Below are positions 1 to 6,540 of a DNA stretch of 8,529 bases, one piece after another. The notes beneath the pieces were generated by a model. It saw only the letters and a list, made by a program, of their open reading frames with translations. It was not told the DNA's origin and did not search any database. Positions within the stretch are counted from its first letter, which is position 1; each line of letters opens with the position of its first letter. Both the position numbers and the translations under genes were made by a program. Source of the stretch: Desulfobacterales bacterium (lineage in GTDB: Bacteria > Desulfobacterota > Desulfobacteria > Desulfobacterales > C00003106); assembly GCA_030672555.1 (NCBI GenBank), contig DAOVGD010000021.1, positions 1 to 8,529 of the forward strand, in the 5' to 3' direction.

Positions 1-158
1 TCTTCTATGCATTTCTTCTCTGTCAGTTTTTTAATAACCGGCGTGTCGGTTTTTGGTTCTGGTGGAGGAGTTGCCTTCCCCATATTATACCAGAACGGCA
101 ACAAGAACAGCCAGAGAAAGATAACAATCCCGGGGATGATTACTTTTTTATCATACAT
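1..158 (-). CDS. dsrJ: DsrJ, membrane-anchored cytochrome c subunit of DsrMKJOP (partial, 3' end beyond window)
   Basis: Only the first 52 codons are present; the reading frame runs off the left edge. The protein starts MYDKKVIIPG, followed by one hydrophobic segment (about residues 6-27) that would act as an uncleaved anchor, then a Pro-rich periplasmic linker (PPPEP, 31-35). Cys50 in KKCIE resembles the conserved N-terminal cysteine of DsrJ that has been described as an unusual axial heme ligand; the CxxCH heme sites lie outside the window. The ATG at 158 overlaps the dsrK stop by one base (TAATG) and has a strong AGGAGG 4 nt upstream, formed by the Glu codons at the dsrK end. In the family, DsrJ is the triheme periplasmic subunit of the transmembrane DsrMKJOP complex. 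Identification rests on position after dsrK and on the N-terminal sequence. Confidence 0.9.
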   Translation of the reverse strand, partial: MYDKKVIIPGIVIFLWLFLLPFWYNMGKATPPPEPKTDTPVIKKLTEKKCIE

Positions 159-1798
159 TATTCCTCCTCACCCTCCATTCCTTTTAGGGGTTCACCACGG
201 AGATCTGTTGTCCGTTCCTTCTCTCCATCAAATACCAAGGCATTGGCCACCAGCTCGTGAATCCCTGTGACCTGAACTCCGGGAGCCCAGTAGTCGCAGA
301 CGGTTACAAGGGTCGCCCTGTCAATCGCGCATATACAGGCAAGACGGTTTACGTCATGTTTCTCTTGCACATATTTTACGGCGTTACCCCTGGGTAATCC
401 TCCTCGCAGCCTCATTTCCATCATCTCCTCGGTGCCAAGGCCGGCCCCGCCTCCGCAACAAAAGGTCTGCTCCCTTATGGTGTTGTCCGGCATCTCATAG
501 AAATTATTACACACGTTCTTGATGACATACCGTGGTTCTTCCAGGAGTCCCATGGCCCTGGCGGGGTTGCACGAATCATGGAACGTTACTTTCACGTGAT
601 CGTTCCTGCTCGGATCGAGTTTCAATTTATTATTTTTAATAAGGTCAGCCGTAAATTCGGTAATATGGACCATCTTCGTAGATTTTGCATTCTCGAACTT
701 AGTCCCCGTAATAGGAGAAACCGGTTCCTCCAGGAAATCGGCAGGGCCGTTCATGGTATCCATGTACTGATTGACGACCCTCCACATATGGCCGCACTCA
801 CCTCCAAGGATCCATTTCACCTTCAACCGCTTTGCTTCAGCGTACATCTTGACATTGAGCCTCTTTATCATCTCATGTGAAGTAAACAGCCCAAAATTTC
901 CGCCCTCAGAGGCATAGGTGCTCCATGTGATGTCGAGTCCTTGATCCTTTAGGTAGCGAAATAGCGTGAGATACCCCATAAACGTGATGATGCCGGGGTC
1001 ACCGAAAATGTCACCGGAAGGAGTAATAAATAGTATCTCAGCCCCCTTCCTGTTAAAGTCCCCTTTCACATCGATGCCTATTATCTCCTCTGTCTCCTCT
1101 GCGAGGAAGTCAGCCATATCTTTGTAGGCATGGGGCAGGATGCCCATATGATTGCCTGTCATGAAGCAGTTGGCCACAGGCTCAATAGCCCAGTTGATGT
1201 GGCAACCAACCAGATTCAACAGTTCCCTGCCTATCATGGTAATTTCAGCCGTATCAATCCCGTACGGACAAAAAACCGAACAGCGCCGGCATTCAGTGCA
1301 CTGGAATAAATAGTAGAACCACTCTTTGATAACATCTATAGTAAGCTCTCGTCCTCCTGCAAGTTTGCCGAAGATTTTTCCAGCTGTTGTGAAGTGCCTT
1401 CTGTATATCGATCGGACGAGCTCCGCCCTGAGCACGGGCATATTCTTCGGGTCCCCGCCTCCGATAAAGAAATGGCACTTGTCAGCGCACGCCCCGCATC
1501 GTACACAAATGTCCATGAAAAGCCGGAAGGAACGGTACTTTTCAAGCCGCTCCGCCATCCCTTCCAGGATTATCTCTTTCCAGTTGTCAGGGAGTTTCCA
1601 GTCCTCATCAGTGGGCGACCAGTCTCTCGGGTTCGGGAGGTCAAGAATTTTCAGATTTTTTGCCTTTGCAGGATAAATCCACGAGCCCGGCCTGAAATCA
1701 ACAGAGGGATCCATCCAGTCCCTGCTGGGAGGCTTGTAGTCCACCTGCAACATTTTACTGTGCTTATAGTATGCCATTTCATCTGGTTTCGCTGCCAT
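158..1798 (-). CDS. dsrK: DsrK, HdrD-like iron-sulfur subunit of the DsrMKJOP complex
   Basis: 546 aa, a full-length DsrK. It is the cytoplasmic, membrane-associated catalytic subunit, related to heterodisulfide reductase HdrD, and is thought to reduce the DsrC trisulfide made by sulfite reductase. Two ferredoxin-type 4Fe-4S motifs are visible: C98-xx-C101-xx-C104-xxx-C108 and C167-xx-C170-xx-C173-xxx-C177-P. The C-terminal half carries the CCG-type region that binds the catalytic cluster: HDSC (C410), FCCGGGAG (C447, C448) and CIC (C488, C490). An earlier GGECGH (C335) looks like a reduced first CCG copy. No signal peptide or membrane segment is seen, as expected. The ATG at 1798 follows an AAGGAG site and lies 3 nt after the dsrM stop; the stop overlaps the dsrJ start. 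The Glu-rich C-terminus (EGEEE) supplies the dsrJ ribosome site. Not a short soluble HdrD paralogue, because dsrM and dsrJ flank it. Confidence 0.96.
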   Translation of the reverse strand: MAAKPDEMAYYKHSKMLQVDYKPPSRDWMDPSVDFRPGSWIYPAKAKNLKILDLPNPRDWSPTDEDWKLPDNWKEIILEGMAERLEKYRSFRLFMDICVRCGACADKCHFFIGGGDPKNMPVLRAELVRSIYRRHFTTAGKIFGKLAGGRELTIDVIKEWFYYLFQCTECRRCSVFCPYGIDTAEITMIGRELLNLVGCHINWAIEPVANCFMTGNHMGILPHAYKDMADFLAEETEEIIGIDVKGDFNRKGAEILFITPSGDIFGDPGIITFMGYLTLFRYLKDQGLDITWSTYASEGGNFGLFTSHEMIKRLNVKMYAEAKRLKVKWILGGECGHMWRVVNQYMDTMNGPADFLEEPVSPITGTKFENAKSTKMVHITEFTADLIKNNKLKLDPSRNDHVKVTFHDSCNPARAMGLLEEPRYVIKNVCNNFYEMPDNTIREQTFCCGGGAGLGTEEMMEMRLRGGLPRGNAVKYVQEKHDVNRLACICAIDRATLVTVCDYWAPGVQVTGIHELVANALVFDGEKERTTDLRGEPLKGMEGEEE

Positions 1799-1801
1799 GT
1801 C

Positions 1802-2809
1802 CTACTCCTTTTCCACTGGTATCCCAGCCTGTTTCATTAGATCCCTGAAGTCGTCCTCATACTCGTCGTAGGTATGAATCTTAACAGGGTAATCCCAAGG
1901 GTTAATATGCCGAACCGCCCGGTTGTTATTCGCCAGGTTTCTCGTAGGACTCAAAAATACCCCACCCATATGCATCAGCTTGCTAAAGGGGAAATAGACA
2001 AACAGCGTACTCACAAGAAACAGATGGACGTAAAACATAACACCGATCCCGTCAGGCACTGTAGGATGAAGAGTAACCCACCCCATGGCCAACTCCTTGA
2101 TCCCCACCACATCTATCCTCGTCACATATCGCATTAGCACGCCGGAAGCAACGATGCCGAAAATCAAGAAGAGAGGGAAGTAATCGGCAGGAAGTGAGAT
2201 ATAGCGTAGCTGCGGAACAATCACTCTTCTGATGAAGAGGTATGTCACGGCCGCCAAGATAACCGCATCCGTCGCGTATATCGCAGGCACGCCTATCTGA
2301 AAGAAACCATCGAGATATTCAAGGAGGCTCACGAATGAAGGTATGGGCTCGGTGAAGAATCGAAGGTGTCTGATCGCAATGGTGAGAAAAGACCAGTGGA
2401 ACGCCAGCCCTGCCAACCAGAGCCACTTGGCCGATCCGTAGGTAACCTTCGGCCCGGCCGGGCTGAATGGTTCATAATGTATTTCGGCTTTTGTATTCCT
2501 GAAGAGGGACCGGAATAAAAGAATTTCAAGAAGCATCCGGACTACAACGGCGCCTGTGCTGGAGGGGTTATCAATCTTATTCCGTTTGATCCAAGGAAAC
2601 GATTTTTCCTGTCCGCAGGTTGATGGGATGCGAAACGGGACAGGCACCCTTGCCCACTGCACAACGCGAAGCACGACGCCGAAAACGAAAATGGCAAAAG
2701 CCACATACGGGATGACAACTCCAAAAAGGAAGTTCAACCCTGCCGTAGCTCCCGCGAAAGCAACTAAAATAAGCACTGCAACTGCCAGGAGGGGAAACAA
2801 AAGTCTCAT
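1802..2809 (-). CDS. dsrM: DsrM, heme b membrane subunit of the DsrMKJOP complex
   Basis: 335 aa integral membrane protein of the NarI/HdrE-like cytochrome b family. In the complex it exchanges electrons with menaquinone and passes them to DsrK. I count about six hydrophobic segments: residues 1-22, 26-50, 127-150, 170-195, 208-228 and 255-278. Candidate heme b ligands are His138 (AFHWSF), His148 (IRHLR), His262 (YVHLF) and His280 (LMHMGG), enough for two hemes. The first two segments are separated from the rest by a soluble stretch of about 75 residues. A charged cytoplasmic tail (about 290-335, with NPWDYPVKIH) follows, as in DsrM of sulfate reducers. The ATG at 2809 has GAGG nine bases upstream. 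The gene lies 21 nt after the RsbRD-N-like gene and 3 nt before dsrK, so the three are almost certainly co-transcribed. Confidence 0.95.
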   Translation of the reverse strand: MRLLFPLLAVAVLILVAFAGATAGLNFLFGVVIPYVAFAIFVFGVVLRVVQWARVPVPFRIPSTCGQEKSFPWIKRNKIDNPSSTGAVVVRMLLEILLFRSLFRNTKAEIHYEPFSPAGPKVTYGSAKWLWLAGLAFHWSFLTIAIRHLRFFTEPIPSFVSLLEYLDGFFQIGVPAIYATDAVILAAVTYLFIRRVIVPQLRYISLPADYFPLFLIFGIVASGVLMRYVTRIDVVGIKELAMGWVTLHPTVPDGIGVMFYVHLFLVSTLFVYFPFSKLMHMGGVFLSPTRNLANNNRAVRHINPWDYPVKIHTYDEYEDDFRDLMKQAGIPVEKE

Positions 2810-2830
2810 ATGCTCTTACCTCGCTTCGTA

Positions 2831-3400
2831 TTAAACTGTTAATGGTGTCATTTTGTCTGTATTTGTCTCATTTTGACATCCCGACACATTTTTCGGGATT
2901 TCATACAGCAGGTTTGCTTTTTTCAAGAGACTGTATGTCTTGTTTCTTACTTCATTGAATTTCATCTCATAAATTTGCTCGCGGCACTTCATATATATAT
3001 TAAACGATAGAAGAGCGAGGTCATCTATTCTGGACTCGATTATAAACAGCTCTTGAGACAAGCGGTTTTCCCGAATCTCGCTTTCCAGCTCTTCTCTAAT
3101 CACGTGCTTTAAAAGGAAGATAAAGGCGACGGCCTGGGAGGGAGAAAATTCCTGAATCGCCCTGATTCTGACAATCTTATCAAGGAAGGGGGAAACCTCG
3201 TCAAGATCAATCTCCTGACAAAGCTGATCAAAGATACCGTCTATACCCTGGAAAATTGCGGCGCCGACAGGATTAGCAAACCGATCCTTTTGCTTTTTCA
3301 GAAACTTTGCGGTTTCGGCAGGGTAAGTCTCCACTATTAGTTGGAACCATTTTTCAAGAATCGACGTTTTCTTCTGTAATAAGAGATCCTCAAGTTTCAT
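2831..3400 (-). CDS. RsbRD N-terminal-domain-like protein heading the dsr operon
   Basis: 189 aa, predicted all-helical and soluble, with no signal peptide or membrane segment. Residues about 1-165 match what I recall of the RsbRD_N (RsbT co-antagonist RsbRD N-terminal) family: the start MKLEDLLLQKK, ILEKWFQLIVETYP (14-27), RFANPVGAAI (40-49), FSPSQAVAFIFLLK (85-98) and ESRIDDLALLSFNIYMKCRE (122-141). There is no STAS domain behind it, so it is not a full RsbR stressosome protein. From established knowledge, such stand-alone proteins often sit just upstream of dsrM in Desulfobacterota; their job is unknown, and a sensory or assembly role is inference. The last 20 or so residues, from NVSGCQNE, look like a low-conservation tail. 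The ATG is chosen because it gives the family N-terminus, but no good ribosome site precedes it (AAGGAA lies 15 nt away). It is the first gene of the dsr transcript. Confidence 0.85.
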   Translation of the reverse strand: MKLEDLLLQKKTSILEKWFQLIVETYPAETAKFLKKQKDRFANPVGAAIFQGIDGIFDQLCQEIDLDEVSPFLDKIVRIRAIQEFSPSQAVAFIFLLKHVIREELESEIRENRLSQELFIIESRIDDLALLSFNIYMKCREQIYEMKFNEVRNKTYSLLKKANLLYEIPKNVSGCQNETNTDKMTPLTV

Positions 3401-3468
3401 GCTTTAGCTCAGCAGTTCCTTACAGCTCCAGAGGTTCAAGACAATTGCTAATGGATTGACATGACATG

Positions 3469-3497
3469 CTTTAACATACAGGCATCAGCGATGTCAA
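3469..3497 (-). promoter_or_regulatory. Candidate sigma70-type promoter, proximal, for the dsr operon
   Basis: Reading on the minus strand, a perfect TTGACA (3497-3492) is followed after 17 nt by TTAAAG (3474-3469), a weak -10 with three of six consensus bases. It would start transcription about 75 nt upstream of the RsbRD-N-like gene. The -35 box also forms one arm of a 7-bp inverted repeat with TTGACAT on the plus strand at 3456-3462. Sequence match only; low certainty. Confidence 0.35.
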
Positions 3498-3514
3498 GCC
3501 TATTGCGAGACGAC

Positions 3515-3555
3515 TAAAAAAGGCCGCTTAGTATAAAAAATTTTGCGTTTAAGCG
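3515..3555 (-). terminator. Weak candidate terminator downstream of otsA
   Basis: On the minus strand CGCTTA (3555-3550) can pair with TAAGCG (3530-3525) across a 19-nt loop, followed three bases later by a run of six T (3520-3515 or so). The stem is short and the loop long, so this is a poor intrinsic terminator; it is the only candidate between otsA and the dsr operon. It also lies between the two candidate dsr promoters, so a leader role cannot be excluded. Confidence 0.22.
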
Positions 3556-3575
3556 TCTGCTTTTTCAGTTTGACG

Positions 3576-3604
3576 ACCATACAAAAATTGTGGTTCCTTG
3601 TCAA
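3576..3604 (-). promoter_or_regulatory. Candidate sigma70-type promoter, distal, for the dsr operon
   Basis: On the minus strand a perfect TTGACA (3604-3599) is followed after exactly 17 nt by TATGGT (3581-3576; four of six consensus bases). The -35 box lies inside a short palindrome, CCTTG-T-CAAGG (3596-3606), which could be an operator. By score this is the better of the two dsr candidates; it would give a leader of about 170 nt. Confidence 0.38.
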
Positions 3605-3663
3605 GGCCAAAAAATGATGATTTCGCAAAAAATGAATTGTAAGAACAATCTTTTGGGAGGAGC

Positions 3664-5139
3664 TTATTTCATCTCTATTTGCGGCACATATTCATCCAGC
3701 AGCGGGAAGTCGTCTAAGTGTTTTGTAAAGGCCGCGCTCAGAAATGAATTCAACCACCAGAAGATATCGTGTTTGCGGATGGATTGTCGAAGTTTTTTCA
3801 TCCGTGTCCGTCTTTCATCTCTGTTCATAGTAAATGCCCTGTAAATAGCGTCTGCAACGCCTTCAACATCGTAGGGATTGACTAACAGCGCATACTTTTG
3901 CAACTGTGCCGCGGCTCCCGCAAATTCGCTAAGGACAATTACACCGTTTTCTTCAATATTGCAGGCGCAGTACTCTTTGGCCACCAGATTCATACCGTCT
4001 TTCAATGGTGTCACCAGGACAATTTCAGCAGCACGATAATAGGCAAGAAGCTCATCGCGCTTTAGGCTCCGATAGATGTAATGTATTGGAGCCCATCCCG
4101 ACTTAGTGAATTGACCGTTGATCTCACCAACCAGTTGCTCAATCTGTGCTTTGAGCGCCTGGTACTCAGGGACTTCCTCGCGGCTGGGTACTACTACCTG
4201 ACAAAAGGTAACCTTAAGGTGCATATCAGGGAAACGAAGCAAGGCATTCCTGATTGCTTCCAGGCGTTCTGGTATCCCCTTGGTATAATCCAAGCGGTCC
4301 ACACTCAGGATGATCTGGCGGTCCGGAAGGTCCTCGTGAAAGTACCAGGCGCCATCCGATACCTTTTTGCTCGCCGCTTGCTGTGCAAAGTCCTTAAAGT
4401 CTATACTGATGGGGAAAGTTCCAACCCTGACCGTCCGTCCCGGAACTGTTACCGTAATAACCTGTCCCTTACCCCTGGCATGAGCGTCAGGCATAAGGGT
4501 CTGGACACAGTGAATAAAGTTGCGCCGGTCACGCAAGGTCTGAAAGCCGACGAGATCGTACTCCAAAAGAGCACGTAGGATCTGGGCCCGCCAGGGGAGC
4601 TTGAGAAAAATGTCCATTGGAGGGAAGGGAATATGCAGAAAAAATCCGATCTTTAACTTTTTTCTCTTCTCTCGCAGGTTGTGAGCCACATGCATGAGGT
4701 GATAGTCGTTTATCCAGATGTAATCGTTCTTGCCGGTCTGATCCGCTATGACTTTAGCAAACTTTTTATTCACACTTAGGTATTGATACCAATAAGCCGG
4801 CACAAAATTGCAGCGCGTCTGAAGGTCGTGAAAGATGGGCCACATTACTTCATTAGAAAATCCATAGTAAAAGTTGGCTATATCTTCTTCAGTAAGTGTG
4901 ACCGGTCTGAGGACATAGCCTGTTTTCTGAGATGCGGTGTCCAGCATACTGCGCAGATCGATTTTCTTTGAAGATCCGGACCACCCGATCCATAGCCCTC
5001 CCCTATTCCTTAGAATTGGGGCGAGGGCGGTTACCAGCCCGCCTGAGCCCGGGCGAATCCTCCACTCGTCTTTGTTTCGTTCGACAACAACAGGAAGCCT
5101 ATTAGAAACAACTACTAAACGTATTCCTCGTGTTTGCAA
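3664..5139 (-). CDS. otsA: OtsA, trehalose-6-phosphate synthase (GT20)
   Basis: 491 aa, normal length for bacterial OtsA. It transfers glucose from UDP-glucose (or another NDP-glucose) to glucose-6-phosphate, giving trehalose-6-phosphate in the cytoplasm. GT20 hallmarks are complete: VSNRLPV (11-17), PGSGGL (30-35), YYGFSNEVMWPIFH (91-104), WINDYHL (142-148), HIPFPP (169-174), VDRLDYTKGI with R282 and K287 contacting donor phosphates, VTPLKDGMNLVAKEY with D381 and E389, and LSEFAGAA (403-410). There is no fused phosphatase domain; that activity is in the adjacent otsB. The start is TTG at 5139, preferred because a GGAGGT lies five bases upstream and because it places LVVVSNRLP at the usual distance from the N-terminus. 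The start lies 25 nt inside otsB, so translation is probably coupled to it. Confidence 0.97.
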   Translation of the reverse strand: MQTRGIRLVVVSNRLPVVVERNKDEWRIRPGSGGLVTALAPILRNRGGLWIGWSGSSKKIDLRSMLDTASQKTGYVLRPVTLTEEDIANFYYGFSNEVMWPIFHDLQTRCNFVPAYWYQYLSVNKKFAKVIADQTGKNDYIWINDYHLMHVAHNLREKRKKLKIGFFLHIPFPPMDIFLKLPWRAQILRALLEYDLVGFQTLRDRRNFIHCVQTLMPDAHARGKGQVITVTVPGRTVRVGTFPISIDFKDFAQQAASKKVSDGAWYFHEDLPDRQIILSVDRLDYTKGIPERLEAIRNALLRFPDMHLKVTFCQVVVPSREEVPEYQALKAQIEQLVGEINGQFTKSGWAPIHYIYRSLKRDELLAYYRAAEIVLVTPLKDGMNLVAKEYCACNIEENGVIVLSEFAGAAAQLQKYALLVNPYDVEGVADAIYRAFTMNRDERRTRMKKLRQSIRKHDIFWWLNSFLSAAFTKHLDDFPLLDEYVPQIEMK

Positions 5140-5930
5140 TGATTACCTCCACAAGCATGATTCCAGTTCTTCAGAAAGCCCAGTAGTTCTTCAGGCGGTC
5201 GCAGCCACAGATCAGCGTTGGTTGGACGAAACTCCTTTCGCACGAGAATACTCAATCCCTTCTCGTCCATCACGCTAAATGCATCTTCATCTGTTAGATC
5301 ATCGCCTAAATAAGCAGCAACACTACCTTCACCCATCTCCGATAGGATTGTCTCTACAGCGCTCCCCTTGTTCTTCGCCGGCACACGTAGTTCGAGACCG
5401 CCATCAAATTCATGCAAGGCAAGGCCGGTATCTTGCGCGATCGGAAGCCAGTTTGCCATAATTTTATCCCGAATCTCCTTAACCTTAGCCTCACCCAGCC
5501 CTCGCCAGTGAAGTGCAAGGCATCCTGGTTTCTGTTCGCATAGGTCTTGTAAGCCTTCACTTTCTGACCATACGTGTGCTTCAGATAGTCCACGCATTGG
5601 AGATTCGCCAATATCAGCCACTTCGTACCTATTGTCCGGAAACAATCTTTCAAGCCCGTGGGCTCCCCAGATCTCCGGAATCCGGCTAAGACCGAGGAGA
5701 GGGATTAAATCTTTTACCTGTCGACCGGTGACCAGGACCACGCGGCATGAGCCGGTTTTAAGGATGGAGTTCAAGACCTCTCCCACCCCTGGATAAGGAA
5801 CAGCCTGATCCCGTTCGATTCTAAACGGGGCAAGAGTTCCATCATAGTCCAGAAGCAAAACGCGCTGTTTTGTATTGGCAAGAGTCTCGAAAAACAGATC
5901 GAGATCCAATCCCAATCTCAGGACCTTCAT
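5115..5930 (-). CDS. otsB: OtsB, trehalose-6-phosphate phosphatase (HAD family)
   Basis: 271 aa, typical OtsB length. It hydrolyses trehalose-6-phosphate to trehalose and phosphate. HAD motif I is LLDYDGTLAP with nucleophile D28 and acid D30; motif II is VVLVTGR (64-70, T68); GAHGLE (89-94) is a family motif; motif III lysine is in AKNKGSA (K188); motif IV is YLGDDLTDEDAF (207-218) with the Mg-binding aspartates. The C-terminus is odd: it ends HACGGNHCKHEEYV, and this His/Cys-rich tail is encoded over the otsA ribosome site and start. The ATG at 5930 is the only ATG in frame before an upstream stop; the ribosome site is weak (AGAGG at 11 nt). That ATG overlaps the TGA of a small upstream frame (ATGA), which suggests translational coupling. 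Order is otsB then otsA, so both enzymes come from one message, probably for osmotic or stress protection. Confidence 0.96.
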   Translation of the reverse strand: MKVLRLGLDLDLFFETLANTKQRVLLLDYDGTLAPFRIERDQAVPYPGVGEVLNSILKTGSCRVVLVTGRQVKDLIPLLGLSRIPEIWGAHGLERLFPDNRYEVADIGESPMRGLSEAHVWSESEGLQDLCEQKPGCLALHWRGLGEAKVKEIRDKIMANWLPIAQDTGLALHEFDGGLELRVPAKNKGSAVETILSEMGEGSVAAYLGDDLTDEDAFSVMDEKGLSILVRKEFRPTNADLWLRPPEELLGFLKNWNHACGGNHCKHEEYV

Positions 5931-6049
5931 TCCAGCTCTATCCTCTCTTCGACTTCATACAGAATGATCACCATTAAGGTAAGGTATTCTCTCAAGTGCC
6001 GGGTGAACAGAAAGTCTTGCTTAACAAAACGTTTTGCCGTTTGCTGCAA
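5927..6049 (-). CDS. Unrecognised small frame coupled to otsB (possible small gene or 3' remnant)
   Basis: A minus-strand frame stays open from 6082 to a TGA at 5929-5927, and the TGA overlaps the otsB ATG as ATGA, a classic coupling arrangement. The only plausible long start is TTG at 6049, giving 40 aa beginning MQQTAKRFVKQDFL; an ATG at 5974 would give only 15 aa. The translation looks protein-like: a basic N-terminal half (KRF, TRHLREYL) followed by a hydrophobic-then-acidic helix (LTLMVIILYEVEERIELE). No ribosome site precedes the TTG. I do not recognise the sequence. It may be a genuine small protein, the 3' end of a gene whose front was deleted (an AT-rich stretch and a stop at 6085-6083 close it off), or chance. 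Coordinates assume the TTG start. Confidence 0.3.
   Translation of the reverse strand: MQQTAKRFVKQDFLFTRHLREYLTLMVIILYEVEERIELE
6025..6036. promoter_or_regulatory. 12-bp perfect palindrome upstream of otsBA, operator-like
   Basis: CAAAACGTTTTG is a perfect palindrome with a central CG, the pattern of LacI/GalR-family operators, lying about 95 nt upstream of the otsB start. It is nested in a wider inverted repeat, CTTGC (6016-6020) and GCAAG (6046-6050). A perfect TATAAT lies upstream on the minus strand at 6090-6085 but without a good -35. A sugar-responsive repressor site is inference. If the small frame at 5927-6049 is real, the palindrome is inside its coding sequence. Confidence 0.27.
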
Positions 6050-6129
6050 GAGATTGTATCTTGATCCAGAAAGCCTATATTTTTATTATAATAACGTAAT
6101 TAATAACTTACTGTATAACTTCGCTGAAG

Positions 6130-6540
6130 TCAATTTTTAGGTTCCGAAACCTTTTCCTTGTTCTTAACCACCGGCCTGAAGATATACCCCTCTTTTACTT
6201 CCCTCTTTTCCGGGCCGATATAATACCTCACGCCTGGTTCGACTTCCAAGATTAAGACCTGGTCTTCTTTCATGTCCATAGGGACACAAAAATCGGTCCA
6301 CTCGTCAAGCCTCTTATTTTCATAGCCGAGACAATGTATCCCTGCTTTAACCTTTATATCAATGGTATGGGTTCCATCCCCGAAGCCCGTATAATGTCTG
6401 TTACCATCCACATATATGTAGTAAATTGCTCCTTCAGGGTTCAGATATCCGTATGGCTCTTCGGGTTTCGGCAGGGTCGCACATCCGTACAAAGGAAGGA
6501 ATAAGGATAAAAAAAGGATTGATTTAAATCGAGCCCTCAT
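6130..6540 (-). CDS. Small secreted lipoprotein, function unknown
   Basis: 136 aa. The N-terminus is a lipoprotein signal: positive MRARFK, hydrophobic core (8-17) and lipobox LYGC with Cys20 as the lipidation site. Ala at +2 does not give the Asp retention signal, so outer-membrane sorting is likely in a diderm. The mature part is mostly beta-like, with IYVDGNRHYTGFGDGTHTI (42-60) and KAGIHCLGY (65-73), reminiscent of PEGA-type small beta domains, but the match is loose. Cys70 and Cys85 could form a disulfide. The ATG at 6540 overlaps the stop of the J-domain gene by one base (TAATG) and has no ribosome site of its own, so translation probably depends on termination of the upstream gene. This suggests a matched pair with that membrane protein. 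I do not recognise a specific family. Confidence 0.85.
   Translation of the reverse strand: MRARFKSILFLSLFLPLYGCATLPKPEEPYGYLNPEGAIYYIYVDGNRHYTGFGDGTHTIDIKVKAGIHCLGYENKRLDEWTDFCVPMDMKEDQVLILEVEPGVRYYIGPEKREVKEGYIFRPVVKNKEKVSEPKN

Noticed and set aside
1394..1840. A 148-codon plus-strand frame opposite dsrK and the end of dsrM
   Set aside because: It is antisense to two well-supported dsr genes, has no recognisable domain and looks like a shadow of their codon pattern.
3500..3580. A 26-codon minus-strand frame (start MVVKLKKQTLKRK) in the gap before the dsr operon
   Set aside because: Its ATG falls inside the -10 of the better promoter candidate, there is no ribosome site at a usable distance, and its Lys-rich composition follows simply from A/T runs.
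4081..4578. A 165-codon plus-strand frame opposite otsA
   Set aside because: It lies wholly within a complete GT20 gene on the other strand and its translation has no family features.
5980..6005. Possible sigma54 site (GGCAC) upstream of otsB
   Set aside because: The GC element required about ten bases downstream is missing.
6119..6131. Hairpin ACTTC-AGC-GAAGT at the end of the lipoprotein gene as a terminator
   Set aside because: The stem is only five base pairs and no T-run follows, so it does not look like an intrinsic terminator.
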